Positions 61,446-64,000 of a DNA stretch of 64,000 bases are shown piece by piece. The DNA is taken from contig CM077600.1 in the NCBI GenBank assembly GCA_039654915.1, positions 44,314,492 to 44,378,491 on the forward strand. Reading direction: 5' to 3'. The number at the start of each line of letters is the position of its first letter. The first letter of the stretch is position 1. This stretch comes from Aquilaria yunnanensis (lineage: Eukaryota; Streptophyta; Magnoliopsida; Malvales; Thymelaeaceae). Both the position numbers and the translations under genes were made by a program. Below the pieces are notes generated by a model. That model did no database searches and was not told the DNA's origin. It saw only the letters and a list, made by a program, of their open reading frames with translations.

Positions 61446-64000
61446 CTGCAGATATATACACGGGTAAGTTTCGTTTTTAATTTTTTTTTCCCTTCTTTTA
61501 AAAAATTTATTTAATTGCATCACATAATTTTCGAATTTTCTCAATAAAGTATATATATATATATGTGCTGAGTACTGGTTTGAAAAACAAAACAAAACAT
61601 GCATTGGAAGTTGTAGACGTACGTAACAGGCTAATTGTGCGTTAAGTAAAAGAGCACCATGATTAATTATTGCGATTGACTTGGATGGTAATTGTGTTTT
61701 TTTATGGTTAAGAACTTTAATCTGGCTATCTACCCATGACTTTGTGCTTCTCATGGTTTGGAATGTCAAATGGGATTAGGGAATAATTGGGGAGTTATGA
61801 AAATGAAAGCCTTCCTTATTTAATTTATAATAATCTGTTACTAACGGTGACTAACATACAAGGTAATTAAAGACCTGGGTGTGGGACAGTGCTTGAATAT
61901 CTACTGTTCACAATTTTAATTAATTTATTTGTACTTTTTTGCACTATATATATACTTATTAATTTAGAAGCTTTTATTTCTAAATATATCTATACATATG
62001 TATATGTGTGAAAAAGTTATATATATCCTAATTATTAAACATGAAAATAAATGAAAGTACTGTAATATTTATAAACAACAACAAAATTGACAGTAAATAA
62101 ATTTACTTTAATTTAAAAAAATATTAAAACTCGCTAATAGTTAATAAATTTTAGAGACGTTGTTACTGATTTCATTAATTTATTAAGATCTAATTTTATA
62201 AAGTGAATACTGTTTTTTAAGTTCATTTAAAAAAATTTTATAATTATGTTTTTTGTCAATTCAAAATTATTAAAAAACCTCATATTTTAATTTTATTGAG
62301 TTTTTTGTATAGAGGCAATATTATTTGAAGCTCACACTCTATCTATCCAATAATCACTTGAATAAATTTTTTTTTTTAAATTAGTTGATTCTTTACAAAT
62401 TTTTTCTATACCAATTTTGAGAAAAAAAAAAAAGAGAAAATCTAAAAAGAATACTTAATATTCTTAAATTGTAGATTTTAAATGCTATATAATTAAGTTA
62501 AGTGAAAATCAACAAAATTAGGAATAATGCAATATATAACTCATTATTTACTTACTCCCAAATGTGTTTTCCATTGAAACAAAGTGTTTTAGCTTTTAAA
62601 TTAGTTTTTTTTTAATGAAAACAAGTGCATGTCAAAATGTATATTTTGGCTTCTATACACCAGTTGTTCATTCAAAACAAGAGTTTAAACTTATAAACTT
62701 ATGTTTTCATTATTGAAAGTAAGTGTTTTAGCTTCCAAAATCATTGTTTTATATATATTGAAACCAGTGTTTTAGTTTCTAAACTTGCGTTCGCCATTGA
62801 AACAAAGTGTCTTCGAAGCCTCTACCAACTCTACTTCCAGCCAGGTTAAAAACTTAGGAAACAAAAAATCAGTTATTTAATATGTGTAAGTTTAATATTA
62901 ATCTTATTCTTTCGAATTATGATCATACACAAAAATTTGGCGTGTGTGATTTATGTACTTATCTGTCTTATTATCAGAAACAGAAATGCTCATCTTATGT
63001 GTTTTACAAGGGAAAATTGGATGATAATACGTACGTAAGTAATGGTAGATGATGACCTTATAAATAATGTTCCTTTTATAAGAGAAAATGTCTAGCTAGG
63101 GCCACATTAGGATTGATCAGGTTTGAAACTTCACATGAGAATTTGGCCATGACTGGTCATGTTTCAACTTAATTTCAAACTACGTGCAATACGATTTACT
63201 AATTAAGTAATTGTCATTAATTATATATCAACGTGCGAATAATTAACAGTGTAATTGAACGTATAGAACAAACCCTACTAATGACAGTCGCTGGTCATTC
63301 TCTTCTAGACAGCTTTGACTAACTAGCTGCACACATATAATAAAACGTATGAAGTCAGTCGCTTCTCCATTTGGAAAAAGACTGGTCCCATTCTTCACGT
63401 TAGGCCTCTTTCCCATCCAGTTTCTAAATTTGGCTAATCATTTTCTCGCTCATTAATCACGATTTTTGACAATGCTTTAATTTGTGCATATTTCTCTAAC
63501 GAGTCTTGATTAATTGGATCATATAGCTCATTTTTCATTATCATAATTAATTAGGAACTAATTAATGACATATATACTTGACCACAATATTTCACTTGGA
63601 ACTAAATTTCTTATAATTTGTTTTGGCTTAAATGCACTATTACAAATTCAAGTCTATGATAAATATATAAACAGCCAAATAAACAGTTTTTGTTGGAAGA
63701 TTTTGAGAATGTGTCAAAAGAAAAATGTCGTGTAAACACAGGTACTTCTAGGCAGAATTAACACCCAGTTCAGCAAAATTTAATGGCCTTTAAGTTGGGA
63801 GATTAAGGCGACCGGGTCGGGGTCACTCCATGGAATACAAGTAACCTTATTCATCAATCCCTTTTCTAAACCCCTCAATTTTTGGCTTATTTACAAGTGC
63901 ACCACAGTAGCACCAAAAAAAAAAAAACATGGAGCCGTTTGGGTAGCAACTGATGAGTCGGATCACTTATGACCCAAAAAAGTGAATCAACCCGATCATT
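61446..64000. other. Non-coding, presumed long TGA intron or intergenic DNA
   Basis: Very AT-rich with no exon recognised. A TA run lies at about 61553-61564. If the TGA gene is real, this is its last intron. Confidence 0.4.

Overview
This window is nuclear DNA of a flowering plant, most likely a eudicot. The genes have short GT-AG introns in AT-rich surroundings. The families are plant families: an ARF10/16/17-type auxin response factor, a RABA4 GTPase, CYP93/CYP712-type P450s, a polygalacturonase inhibitor relic and a TGA bZIP exon. Non-coding space is dominated by plant-type DNA transposons. The species cannot be named from the sequence.

Layout. 1 to about 7.7 kb (minus strand) is most of a Helitron. 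It carries a complete-looking two-intron Rep/helicase gene, an RPA-like single-strand-binding gene cut by the window edge, and an F-box-like gene. At 8.25 kb an ARF gene starts cleanly, but only its first exon is recognisable. 9.4-12.3 kb holds several tandem duplications and one unrecognised coiled-coil gene (minus). 16.2-17.0 kb is a long-terminal-inverted-repeat element directly upstream of an intact RABA4-type gene (17.3-19.8 kb). 20-29 kb is gene-free and holds two further long-inverted-repeat elements. From 29 to 53.5 kb there are four intact P450 genes, all on the plus strand. Two (29.1, 35.2 kb) look CYP712/CYP705-like and two (38.6, 51.7 kb) CYP93A-like. A decayed hAT transposase (44.5-46.6 kb) and a 517-bp hAT-type MITE lie between the third and fourth. 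55.0-55.9 kb is a polygalacturonase-inhibitor pseudogene (minus), 56.5-58.5 kb an intact cytosolic ribosomal protein L6 gene (minus), and 61.3-61.4 kb the last exon of a TGA-type bZIP gene (minus) whose earlier exons are not seen in the remaining 2.5 kb.

How it fits together. The P450s form a tandem cluster of related monooxygenases, probably for specialised metabolism; all keep the ExxR and heme-cysteine motifs. The CYP712-like, CYP93-like, PGIP and TGA genes recall the Arabidopsis chromosome 5 neighbourhood around At5g06839-At5g06960, so the right half may be an ancient conserved block in which PGIP has died and P450s have multiplied. The Helitron is the most self-contained system: replication initiator/helicase, RPA-like protein and F-box cargo are all on one strand with open frames.
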